This document shows, in pieces, positions 21,901-33,900 of a stretch of DNA of 64,000 bases. This DNA comes from Lucinisca nassula (taxonomy: Eukaryota; Mollusca; Bivalvia; Lucinida; Lucinidae): positions 220,181,234-220,245,233 of the forward strand of contig OY757010.1 of assembly GCA_963580285.1 (NCBI GenBank), in the 5' to 3' direction. Both the position numbers and the translations under genes were made by a program. The notes under the pieces were generated by a model that made no database searches, had not been told where the DNA came from, and worked only from the letters and a program-made list of their open reading frames with translations. Positions within the stretch are counted from its first letter, which is position 1. Each line of letters opens with the position of its first letter.

Positions 21901-24900
21901 GAGAGCGATTCATGTACATCATTGAACTGATCCTTTGTTATGCCTGTCAGTCCTAAGTTTTACAAGCAACATGGCAAGGGCTGTACGTGTGCTCCTTGTT
22001 GATGTAGAACGCAACGAGGAGAGCGATTCATGTACATCATTGAACTGATCCTTTGTGATGCCTGTCAGTCTGACATAGTCTTCACCTTTCATTTCATCAG
22101 CGTTGTCAAAATTCAGTGCATTAGATTTCCTGTTTGCCGTTTCGAAATAACATAATTGAAGATCACACTACAGAATTTGCAAGGGTGCTGTTTGCTAATT
22201 CACAGAAAGATGTTGCTATTGCTGTTGCTGATGGTGAAGCGGTGACTTTTCATTCCAAGGGCGTTCTTATTCTGTCCATAAAGGTCGCCCATTGCTTAAA
22301 CCGATGATGCTTGTAGCAAATGGCGGCTACATACTTACAGTGCTTGGACCTTACCTGGCTGATGGTAAAAACTCAGATGCCAAGATAACAGAGCATATGC
22401 TGAAGAGCAACAGTGAGGATAAAAGAAATTGGTTCAATGAAGGGGTTGTTTTCATTGTTGATAGGGGGTTTAGGGATGTAACAGACTTAATGATTGTTTT
22501 TGTTTGTTTGTTTGATTTGAGGTTTAACGTCCCCGTCAACACTGTAAAGGTCATTTTAAGGACGTTGCTTCCAATTTTGTGGGACTTTCACCCGACATTG
22601 AGATGAAATGACTTCTCAAGCCCTGTCGCCCAATGAAACCAATAGGGTTTATTAGCATGGACGGTCCGCCTCGCACCGCGGTTCCAGGACAGGCGTAGAT
22701 TCTCTAAGCGGTTTACCAGTACTAGTGTGCGGGCCGGATTCAGCTCTGCATGGAAGTATCGTGCAGCCCATATATTTCTTCAAGCCCCTCTGGGCGGGGG
22801 CGGAATTAATGATTGTGGGATCAATACTGAAATGCCTCATTTCTTGAAGAAAAAAGAGAAACAGCATAGCACTGAGGAAGCTTGTTACCAAAGTGAGATG
22901 GGTTGTTGAGTCAGCATATGGGCGTATAAAGCAATGGAAAGCTTTAAAGTAATATGCTTCCCAACTCTCAAATCCCGTTTGCTGGCGATTATGTGCGAAT
23001 TGTTTGCTCCCTTTGCAACGCTTTCAGGCCACCCTTGGTGACTAGTTTGGAATCAGATGGTGTCATGGCCAAACGAATGATGGCCTTAGCAAAGTCACCC
23101 AATAAACTTCAACAAAATGTGACTGACAATTAGTGGGACAAACGGCGCACTTTTTGGAAAAGTATGGATGCATCTGAAATGCCAGATTTCTCCGAACTGA
23201 ACGAAGCAGAATTAAGAGACCTGACAATGACAATGGGAGGTTATCAGATTCGCCAGGCCAAATCCTACACGAAAGAACACCAAACAGATGACGCCAAATA
23301 TGAAATCCTTATAAACAAAGAGCAAGAAGGTGTCCTCAAGTCCCTATTACGTTCAAGGCATACCAGTAGTAAGACCTATAATTTATGGACTGAATACAGC
23401 ACAGGCTTATCACCTATCGTCGGTTGGTTTTGCACATGCAAATCAGGGGCTAGAGTAGTGGGCTGCTGTGCCCGTATTGCATCAGTCTTATGGTATTTGG
23501 AGTTTGAGCGACACCAGCCAGCAACAAAAGGGCCTGAGATACATAATAAATACATGGATTTTCTTACAGATACTGCAGCTGAAGTTTGGAATACCAACAG
23601 CGACTCCTCAGAAGAAAGTGATACTAAATGAGATGAGCAAATGTGTGTCAATTATATCCAGTTCTTAAAAGCCCAAAAAGTAATTTTGACCCTAACTGAT
23701 ACCAATTTAGTCTCTGCTACAATAGTTAAACACTTTTACACGATAAATACATTAGAATTTAACTCCTGTAAGCATATCTCGCCAGTAAACTAATAGCAAA
23801 AAGGCAAAACAAAGTTTTGAAAATTTCATCGCATTTTACTACAATTTTCTCTTTTCAAGGGCACATAACTCATGTCACAGACCATTTATAAAAAAATCCT
23901 TACAATTCTGCAATGGCCAATCATTGATAAGTATTTTCTAGAAAAGAGGTAAGAATGTGTTGCTTAATAGAGAAATGTTCAACTTTTTGGCAAAGTTGGT
24001 AGATGAAAAATTAATGAAAATCCGCAAAGTGCAAATAAATTATTATATTTTAGCAAAGTTCAATAAAATATACAATCACCCTATTTCACATTAATATGTA
24101 CCCACAGTCTATGCATTGCATGGAAAAAAGTTTTGTCAGTGTGCTATTTTAATATAGTCAATTGCTGATTAATTGTCCTTGGTAGAACTGATATGGAATT
24201 ACCCCACCCACTTTTGATAAACCCTTATCACAAAACTAGAGTTCTGTTTGATTCAAACTTACCTGGGATGAATGTCCCCTCTGTGTGGCTATATTTTCCC
24301 AAAATATTATTGAAAAATTCAGGTACCAGGAAAACCCCCTTATGGAGACTTGTCCTTTGTGTTCTGTGTGTGGATTGTTCAATACAGAAGTGAAGGCACT
24401 GGTTGGCACTTGATTCTGCCATGGTTTACACAAACAATTTTATCAGTCCGCGTGAGATTCTAACTCAGCGCAACATCTCAAAGAACAAATAAAAATAAAA
24501 CGAATTATCATATGACGTCGCGTCTGAGAGTGTAATAACGCCATGTATTATTTTCGATAATCCACTAGTGGATTAAATATGCAAATTAGCTAGATACGTC
24601 CCGTAACGTTACATGTACGACGTCCTTAACGACGTCGCGTTTACTAATGGCGGAATATTGACATTTTTGTAAACAATCGTGAATAAAATGCGTTTTAAAT
24701 GCCATATGATAAATAGAATCTTGCATTCGTGCTCATGTATTATTGAATTTATTAAACTCGTTGAGGAAAAGGGATCGCATTTTATCCCTTTTCCTCAACT
24801 CGTTTAATAAATTCAATAATACATGAACACTTATGTAAGATCCTCTATTTCCAAGATAATAAACAATGAGGACTAGCTGTATTAACCATTCAGTACAGAA

Positions 24901-27900
24901 ACCCCTAAAGGGGTACCTTGGCAAACAGTGCAGGCCCAGCTCAGACGCCGCAGAATGCGGCGTCTGATCAGGGCCTCCACTGTTTGCTAAAAGTTAATCA
25001 TTTTCCAAATACACTTTGATGAAAACACAACCTGACACCCATGAATTTTGAAATGGGCTCCTGCTATATATAAGGAGGAAGATTCCATTTGGTACAAAAA
25101 GGATTTAAAAACTGAAATGCTGCAGCTGAAGCAGAAAGTTCCTAGTTTCATTATCTAAAATGTACAGGTTCTTGCTAGACTCTAGCTTAGAAGGGAAGTT
25201 TGTGTTTGACGGAGTCAAAAACCCAGGCTGCCACATCCTCGTGACGGGATTCATATAGTATATGCACCACAACAATTAAATATGTTTCACTTACACGTCA
25301 TTTGTTTTCTTAAGGGTATACACAGTTCTTACTATACATAACGTGCTCAGGAGAGACAGCGGAATATCTGGCCGACGATATTACTTTGGACGAGTTTTTC
25401 GATGATCCTGACTGGCGAATGAAGGCAGAAGCCAGAATAGAACAACTCAGGAAGGCTGATATTAGCATTAGGTAGGTGTTCTGTAAATATAATTTATTAC
25501 CCAGTCCGTTTTAATTATGGGATTTATAAGCCGAAGGAGAATGAATATTCGAAAAAGAAACGAGTGCGCGTGCAGACGAGTTTCTCCATCGCATCACGTG
25601 AACTAAATAAAAGTGAAGGAATCGATACAATTAGCCCACATCTCCCATCAGAGACACCAATTGGAAAGACACACAGGTATGAAACAACAGACCCTAATGG
25701 AAACATCAATAGCGGAAAGCCAAAAGGACAGTAACTTTCCCCAAAAATGGCCAATTGGCTATCCATCACACAATACTATACACATACAATCACTCAAAGA
25801 CAATCCATAACAAAAATAAACCGCGACAGAAGAACCGCCTTGGAACGGTCAATGAAACGAATTCCACTGGGGGTGGGGGGTGGGGGCTTAAATCGATTTT
25901 GTGTGGCCACAATCCTCACCCTTACTTCCATCGCGATTTGAACAATTAATTTGTTACGTCCGCATGATGGCCTCCTAACTCATCATTGCAACATCTCCGT
26001 GAACTAAAAAAATCAGACAACGACAGAGATGTAACAACGGTGAGGATTCGACAGCAAGAAAACACTGAAATGATGGAGCAAAAGAATCAACAATTAGACT
26101 CTGATGGGCCCAACCGACGACACGATCGTGAAACGAACACCCCTTAAACCCCACTTTATATAAAGAAAAATGTGGTTTACGGGGGTATACATTGTTTTTA
26201 TTATTTCTTCTCCAAGACATATGTTGTGGGTAACGATAGAACCGCCCCATTGAGGCGGTTCTAACGAGTACCCACAATCTATGTATGCGGTATGAATAAG
26301 AAACATATCACGGATTTTCATCAGAAAAGTAGACATTTTGGAGATATAAAAATACACTATAATGTCGCACGGGTATGTTATCATAATCCCGAGCTTTATA
26401 AATTCCATATTTATAATCGTATGTGTCAACGGGCCTCCGTGACCTAGTGGATAAGAGCGCTGACTTTTATTCATTTGGTCTCTCACCGCTGTGGTTCAAG
26501 CCTCGCTCGGGTCACATGTGAGACGCCAAGTTGTGGAACGGAAGTTCAGGTGTTTTTTCTCCGGGTACCCCGGTGTTAGCCCTCCCCTGATTAACGATCG
26601 GCTCGATATGAGTGAAATAATCCTGAAAGGGTCGTAAAACCAACCCCCCCCCCCGCAAAAAGAGAAAAATCGTATGTGACAATAAAATGTATATTACATG
26701 TATTTGACAGAGTTGATTGACCGATTTGCATATTATTCTTAGTACAGCCCACTCATAAAATACGGTACATGCAAACGGTAGTGGGCGCAGTGACACATTA
26801 TCTGACTAAATAAAAACTGTATAGATGCCATCTTGAAAGCGCTTTCTGTTTCACTGATTGAAAATTGAACAATTAGATTTATTATAGTGACAAAACAATT
26901 GAAATGCGAGAGTACAATAACCGAACTTACGCCTAATTCAATTGTTATGTCTATGTTTCTTTTATTCCAACGCTTCCTCCGAGTCCAAGTCATATATTCT
27001 TTTACGCCGTTGACGTGACGTCAATAACATCGCGTCGACGTGACTTAACATCTCTCGCATCTACATTAACGATTGGAATCGAAAAATAGGACTGGCCAAA
27101 GGGAAATATTTCCTTACAGGAAATAAAGTTTCCTAGGCCAGAGGTGATTATCATTTTTAATTTCTTGAGACCCCGCCCATCGTGGCTTGGAGAAATAGAC
27201 TGGGCTACATTGTGCTTCCACGCAGAGCTTAAATTGGCCACAGACGAGTACTGGTAAACCGCTTTGAAGGACTAAGCCTACCCAGGTAAACTAGTGCGAG
27301 TCAGACCTCCCACTGCATATACGCCTTTTGGTTTCATTGGGCTTGATATGTCATTTCATCTCAATGTCGGGTAAAAGTCTCACATAATTGGACGCAGCTT
27401 CTCATAAATGACCCAAATAGTGTTGACGGAGCCGTTAAAACTCAATCCAAACAAATAAACAAATAATTTATTGAGAAATTGTGGTATTTCTACGTTATGC
27501 ATATAACATAGAATACTACTTTAGCACGAGAGGAGTCTGTCCCCGCCCATCGGGGCTTGAAGAAATAGATGGGCTGCATGGTGCTTCCACGCAGAGCTGA
27601 AACCGACCCGCACACGAGTACTGGTAAACCGCTTAGAGGATCCTAAGCCTGCCCAGGCAAAATGGGGGCGAGTCGGACGCCTATGCTAATAAACCCTATT
27701 GGTTTCAATGTCGGGTAAAAGTCCCACAAAATTGGAAGCAACGTCTCCGAAATGACCTTTACAGGGCTGGCGGGTACACTGCATAGTTTTCAGTTCTGTA
27801 CTGCTGCCCATTCTTCCAAAGGATTATCCCCTCGTCAGAACATCTAACTTACAACAGCTGGTGTAAAAGGAATGAGTGGATGTATATACGTGGGTATTCA

Positions 27901-30900
27901 AGGTCAAATAGAAGTGAAGGCAATGATCAGGAATCGATAACACAAACTCGAAACAACTAGACCCCAAAGTAAACATCAAAAGGGGAAGCCAAAAGGACAG
28001 TCACTTTCCAACAAAATGGTCAATTTAGCAAATGGTCAATTGGCTATCCAAAACAACATAATATATGCGATACACACACACAAAAGACAAACCATAACAC
28101 AAATAATCAAGAACCGCCTATGAACGGTCAGTGAAACGAATTCCAATTGGGAATAGGACCTTGAAAATGAAAACTTATTTTGTTCTGAAACCACTTAACA
28201 TTTTGTAATAAAATTTCATATTGAAGATTTTGGGAATAAGGAAATGAAAATCAATTAATATGTGTTTGGTCACATGATTAAGATGGCCGCCATGCCTACA
28301 TAAAGTAAATACCCTCGCAAAACCTTTTCCGGAACCGAGTGGACCATTATCAAGACAGTTGAAATGTAGGATTTGAGGCAGTAAAAGTTTGTTAAAATGA
28401 TGAATCCTGGATGACCTTGACCTATTTTTTGCCAGGGTCGAATTTGGCCACATAGGCTTTTGTATGGAAAAAGTGTCAATAAATGTATTTTTCAGAATCT
28501 ATTGCAGCCTTTGATTTGGAAATTGGTAGAAGCAGTTAGCTAAATGAGTAAATTAAACTATTTGAGTATTCAAGATCAAGGTAATTTGACCTTGGCCAAA
28601 TCTCATTGATATATGTACTATTTCCACATAAAAAACCGGGCCATTTGTAACCAGATTTTATCTGAAAAGAAGAAGTAAAACAAAGATCAGGAATCGATAC
28701 AATTAACTTACTCCACCCATCAAAGACACCAAAGGGAAAGAAACACAAACATGAAGCGACCAGGCCATAATGGAAACCTAAACAAAAGATGGCCATAAGG
28801 ACAGTTACTTTCCCACAAAATGGCCAAATGGCCATCCAGAATAAAAGACGCAAGTGATACACACAGTGAGTAGTAACGAACAACAACATAAATAAACCGC
28901 CACAGAAGAACTTCCTTGGAACGGCTTTATTTGACCTAAGTTCTGGGGGGTAAATCTGACTGATCAAACCATCGAAATAAGTATTATCAATATTTAATAA
29001 ATCATCCAAATATCTAGAAGTGGAGCTGAAAGCTTCAATAATTTCAGATTGGTTATCAATGGAAAGCGACAACATGAAGTCTCTTTCATAACAATACAAG
29101 AACAGATCAGCCACAAGAGGTGCGCAATTCGTACCAATCGGAATACCCACAATTTGTCTAAATAACTTAGTACCGAATCTAATATAAATATTGTCAAGTA
29201 GAAAGGTGAGGGCATCACACACTTTCTGACATGACCAAAGTGTATATTCTTATGCTCTTTAGACGTGAAAAATGCATTTCTGACATCACATGCAAGATAG
29301 AGAGAATCTTCTCTGTGAAAAGTCCATTCAATTTAATCATTAAGCTTTTCTTTTATAAGATTATGAGGAAGTGTAGTGTAAAGAGTGGAAAAATCGTAAG
29401 TAGACAGACTAGAAGCACGAAAACGTCTGGATTTCAATTTATTTAAAACCTCATTCGAATTTTTTTTAGACCAAAACAGATTTCTTCCTGATCTTTCAAG
29501 ACTTTATCACAATATTTAATCACATGCGTTTTAATAGCAGTAAGACAGGAAGTTAATAATTTAGAAAGTTCAGCGGTAGTGCAAGAGCTAGAATTTGCAA
29601 TAAACCGTACCGTCTTTTATGAAGTTTTGGTAACCAGTATAGCATAGGAAGCTTGTCTTGGCTTTCTGTAACACACACAGCAAACTTGGTGGCTGAATGA
29701 CAAACATGTTCATCTACTATAGCTCTTTCTTCAGCTAAAGGCTGAAGTTCATAGGCCTTAGTACCACCAAGCTCCTGCTTAAGCGTGCTATCATTGTGGA
29801 GCCATCACACAACGACGACGTTGTTAGCGGCCTTGTCTGCAGGGGCCAAAACAAACTTCTTAAGAAATTCTTGAATACCTAGTTTAAGATGACGTAAAGA
29901 CGTTTTAGGCTTAGGAGGTAATAAGTAAGTATTTCGAGACTAGAAAGAAATGCGTTTATTCACTAGTTTTTACATCCTAAGTTTCCAGTCTTTAAGGGCT
30001 TTATGCTCAACATACTCTCGCTTACACCATCGATTACCGAATTCGTTCAAGGCAGCAGCGATTTCTTCTCTACATTTACTGAAATCAATTTTAGAGGAAA
30101 CCGATATTTCGGTCCTTTAGAAATTATATTCCTTATCCTAGAATCAGGAACAATTTTCAAATTGCCACTAATTACATGACCAGCAGCAGGATAGCAATAC
30201 ACTGAGCTTTTTACAATCACATGAATCAGGAGTATTAGTATCTATATCAAGATCTGAAACAAGTTTATTGAAATTAAAAATGATAGATCTAACAGGTTTG
30301 TTATATTTATAGCAAATTATAGGTGTTTCAGTATTTTGAAAATAAGCAGGAATGGAAGGAAGCACCGAGCTCTCACGAAAAATACTGGGTAAATCTTTAA
30401 AATCCATACCCTTATTAATGAAGGATATTTTGAAGAAATGGCGTTTATGATTAATTTCAGAATGAATGTAAGGACGGAGAGTATGCTGAGTTTAGCCTCT
30501 AGTTAAGAGAGCCGCATCATATAACTGATTAGAACTATCGTAGAATTTATTCGCCTCGTTGTCCAGAAGACGTAAAACAGAAACGGGTAATGAACTTAGA
30601 AATGAAAGCATAGAGTGGCGTCCATGATTTAATAATATGAGTGACAGTCACTTCAGTCTAGTATTGTTTCGTTTAAAAGTACGTAATTTACGTTTATAGT
30701 TACCATTTTTCCTGGTGCCGTGAGATCTAGTTCTACGTTTTCGACATTCCAGGAGCGAGAAAATATCAAAGTCCGGCATTCTGGAAATATTACCCTCATG
30801 ATAAATATTGTCATTTATCCCAATGGAAAAGGGGTCTGTAAAGATTTAATCCATTTCAGTTCAGCCTCATGTCGTTTGATAATTTTGAATCTAGATGTAG

Positions 30901-33900
30901 AATTTGCATCGTAGTAAAGATTTTCCACCGGTTGTATAACAATTGTATTTACAGAATGACCTGTACGTCGAAAGTGACGGTACAAGAAAGTGTCAGTTTT
31001 CTTAGGCTTACTCATTCTACGATAATGCTCGTTCAATCTAGTTTTAAGCATGCGGTTAGTTTGACCGACGTACTGCACATTACAGTTTGCAGCACGTCAT
31101 GTAATTAGATAAATTAAATCTGTAGACCGTCATGTCAAATCAGACATGTTAACTACAGAGAAGCGTCTACCGTTTATAGATGAAGTAACGGTAGACGCAG
31201 TGCTTAAATGCGAACAACATCTGCACCTCTTGGCATTGCACTTATAAACACTAAGATACATTCCACTTCTTTTCCACGGATTAGTATATTTACGAAGGAT
31301 TGGTTACTTGAGAGGAGATAGTCTTATACATAGATTATTTTTAAACATATTGGTATTGCCTCCTCCATTGAGATTAACTGAAGTTACAGAAGACAAATTT
31401 AAGGGCCTGACAAATACCGAAGGCAACATAGTATTAAAGTTCTTAATAGAATGGGGAATCCGTACAGAAGAAGCAGAGTGTAACCTAAGGGGTGATATTG
31501 ATAGTTTAAATGAATTTGTGATACTCATTAGGGTTTATAAGGTTTTGATACCGTCAAAACTAAAGCGATCTTCATACCGGTTATTAAGTAAAACAGCATA
31601 TAAAATTACTGAAGATATTTCCTTCGAATAGAAGGACGGTACAACAAAAGCCCACAAAACATCCCTGTCTACTTAAAGTCCAAGGATGTCAAACAAACAG
31701 TTGATATACAACGAGGAACAAACTTCGGGTTAATACTGACCTTCAACAGGTATCTAAAGTATGTCAATTGATGGAACAGTGAAAAACAATTGCATAAGCA
31801 ATCCCTGAGGATTGGAAAAATAAGAGCATTAAATGTATGTACGGGGAGACCTTTTACAGCCGCTACACGGCTCAAACAAAACAGCCCTGATATGCAAAGT
31901 AGAATTAAAACAAAGATCAGGAATCGATACAATTAACTTACTCCACCCATTAAAGACACCAAAGGGAAAGAAACACAAACATGAAGCGACCAGACCATAA
32001 TGGAAACCTAAACAAAGGATGGCCATATGGACGGTTGCTTTCCCACAAAATGGCCAAATGGCCATCCAAAACAAAAAGACACAAATGATACACACAGTGA
32101 GTAGTAACAAACAACAACATAAATAAGTCGCCACAGAAGAACCGCCTTGCGTAATAAGAAAATGAAAGCCTTCCGTAATAAGAAAATGAAAATTAATTAT
32201 ATGAGTTCAGTCACACGACCAATATGGCCGCAATACCTATGTACTGTAAAGGTAAACAATCTTCAGTTTTTTTTTCTTCTGAACCGGTCGGTTGATTTTT
32301 CTGAAGCTTGGTATGTAGCATCGGGAACTAGAGCCAATCATACTTTTTTCAATTGATAATCCCTGGATGACCTTGACGTATTTTAGGCCAAAGGCAAAGT
32401 TGGTCACATGGGATTTTGAATGCGGAAAAGGTCAGAACTGTATTTGCTGCCATGGTAAAAATCCTTGAAAAACTTCTCGGAAACCAAATATCTCTACATT
32501 CATTCAGCACACAGGACCATTAGTGCTCTGGTTTGGTTTTGGATAGTCAACTGATCATTCTGGGGGAATGTAACTGTCGTTTTGGCTTTCCGCTGTTGGG
32601 TGTTTCCATTTGTTTTGAGGTGTGAGATAACTATATCGATTCCTGATCATTGCCGTTGCTCATATGTATATCCTTCCGTCACACAAATGGACTATTGTTA
32701 TAATGGATGCAATAGTTCACTCAATAATTTCTTATTCTGTTTCAGTGTATCCGAAAGTTTGTTGGCGGGCGCAAATAACCTGACATTAGAGGTTGGTGTC
32801 TTATATTTATTCTAATGGGTTTCTGCCAAAAACATGCAGCGTATTTATACTTATACTGAGGTTTAAAATATCATGCAAAGATAGGGCAACTGCACGACTA
32901 AGTACATCTTTCGCATGACATCGCTTTTCTTACCAGCCTGTGATTTACTTATGTATGGATAGTTATGTACATCTAGGAAATTCTTATATTTTGTCTTTAC
33001 ATATAAAGACGCCATTCAAATTTAAAGTACCGTTGATCGAATTATTTACGGATTTGAGAAAGAGAATTCCTGGCAACTGATTAATCTGTAAGCGAATGGC
33101 GAATCAGAATGTTCAAACCAAGAGAGATGGAACCCTGAAGAAGACGTGCAGTCAGGCATTCGCGCATATTAAACGTTACCTGGTAAGCAAGCTTTGCACA
33201 CCATGCATATCGGTCTAGACTAGTTATGACTAGCCATTGGCAAAAACATCATTAAACAATTCTGAGTTTATGATATCTCCCATAGAATATTGACAGTGTT
33301 ACTAACGAGGCTTTGTGGTTGTGGTATGTGGCAGCCGTAAATAGTCTCCCCGTACATCATCATAGTGCAGGTTATATTTTTTGGTCCTTAGGGATCATTG
33401 AGTTCATTTTCAGTCATTTTGAAAATAGAGTTCTGCTTAAGTCGGTGCTAGACGGAATGGCAAGTGTTGCACATTTCAGGACTAGAAATGAATAGAGATG
33501 TTGCACTGATGAGTTGGGAGGCCATAATGCGGACTGAACAAATTTGTCTAAATCGCGACGGGAGTAAGGGAGGGATTGTGGCCACGTAAAATCGATTTAA
33601 GCACACACCCCCCCCCCTCTCATAGAACTTGTTTTACTGACCGTATCAGGGCGGTTCTTCTGTCACGGTTTATCTTTATGGTTTGTCTTTGAGTGTTGGT
33701 ATCGCTTATATTATTTTGTTTTGGATTGCCAATTGGCCATTTTGTGGGAAAGTAACTGTCCTTTTGGCTTTCCGCTATTGATGTTTCCAATAGGGTTTGT
33801 TGTTTCATGATTGTGTTTCTTTCCCTATGGTGTCTCTGATGGGAGCTGTGTGTTAATTGTATCGATTCCTGATCATTGCCTTCTCTTCTATTTTTCAATA

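Larger units (their letters stand above)
20530..22140 (-). pseudogene. DDE_Tnp_4 (Harbinger-like) transposase, left arm
   Basis: From 22140 downward it reads DEMKGEDYVRLTGITKDQFN and SLRSTSTRSTRTALAMLLVK, a block present twice through a tandem duplication. It continues with STLFGVKKTTCSKAIHSARA, VAIAVADGTYVYIEKSGDFS (the first catalytic Asp is likely in VADGTY), RRSYSVHKGRPLLKPMMLVA and TVLGPYLADD. A SINE splits it at 21452-21237. It resumes as DRGFRDVTDLINDCGINTEM, another DDE_Tnp_4 landmark. The C-terminal SWIM end near 20530-20700 is partly preserved. Foreign sequence lies at about 20860-21050. Confidence 0.82.
19823..24360. repeat. 4.5 kb inverted duplication of a DDE_Tnp_4 / Harbinger-like transposon
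   Basis: Sequence from 19823 to about 21700 recurs in reverse complement between about 22146 and 24360, with the junction near 22143. Matching landmarks include the non-coding block at 19900-20460 against 23720-24300 and the SWIM-domain ends at 20530-20700 against 23410-23640. The left arm carries an inserted tRNA-type SINE (21237-21452) and other foreign sequence (about 20860-21050). The right arm carries a SINE-B insertion (22496-22805). Confidence 0.85.
28672..31690 (-). mobile_element. Naiad-type Penelope-like retroelement, longest copy, GIY-YIG before RT
   Basis: Read on the minus strand from 31690 down, the order is: an N-terminal region, a GIY-YIG nuclease (about 31140-30740), a linker with a CxC motif (30213-30221), a reverse transcriptase (about 30150-28925) and a 253-bp 3-prime tail (28924-28672). 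Canonical Penelope elements have the nuclease after the RT. The permuted order plus CxC defines the Naiad/Chlamys group. The copy is decayed: TAA stops at 31306-31304 and in the linker, frameshifts near 30810 and 30205, and loss of the RT C-terminus after YPPELRSNKA, where the tail starts. In-frame TGA codons are described separately. Confidence 0.85.

Noticed and set aside
26430..26530. Functional tRNA gene
   Set aside because: Boxes A and B are present, but the acceptor stem does not close and a SINE body follows. The same holds for 1373, 1931, 5426, 21237 and 59162.
28536..29222. A 228-codon frame as one protein
   Set aside because: Only the first part is RT. After 28925 it reads through the 3-prime tail, so the fusion is not a real protein.
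30648..30650. A fourth selenocysteine codon at 30650-30648
   Set aside because: The TGA lies in a poorly conserved part after a frameshift and I cannot name a cysteine expected there, so it is not counted as a candidate.
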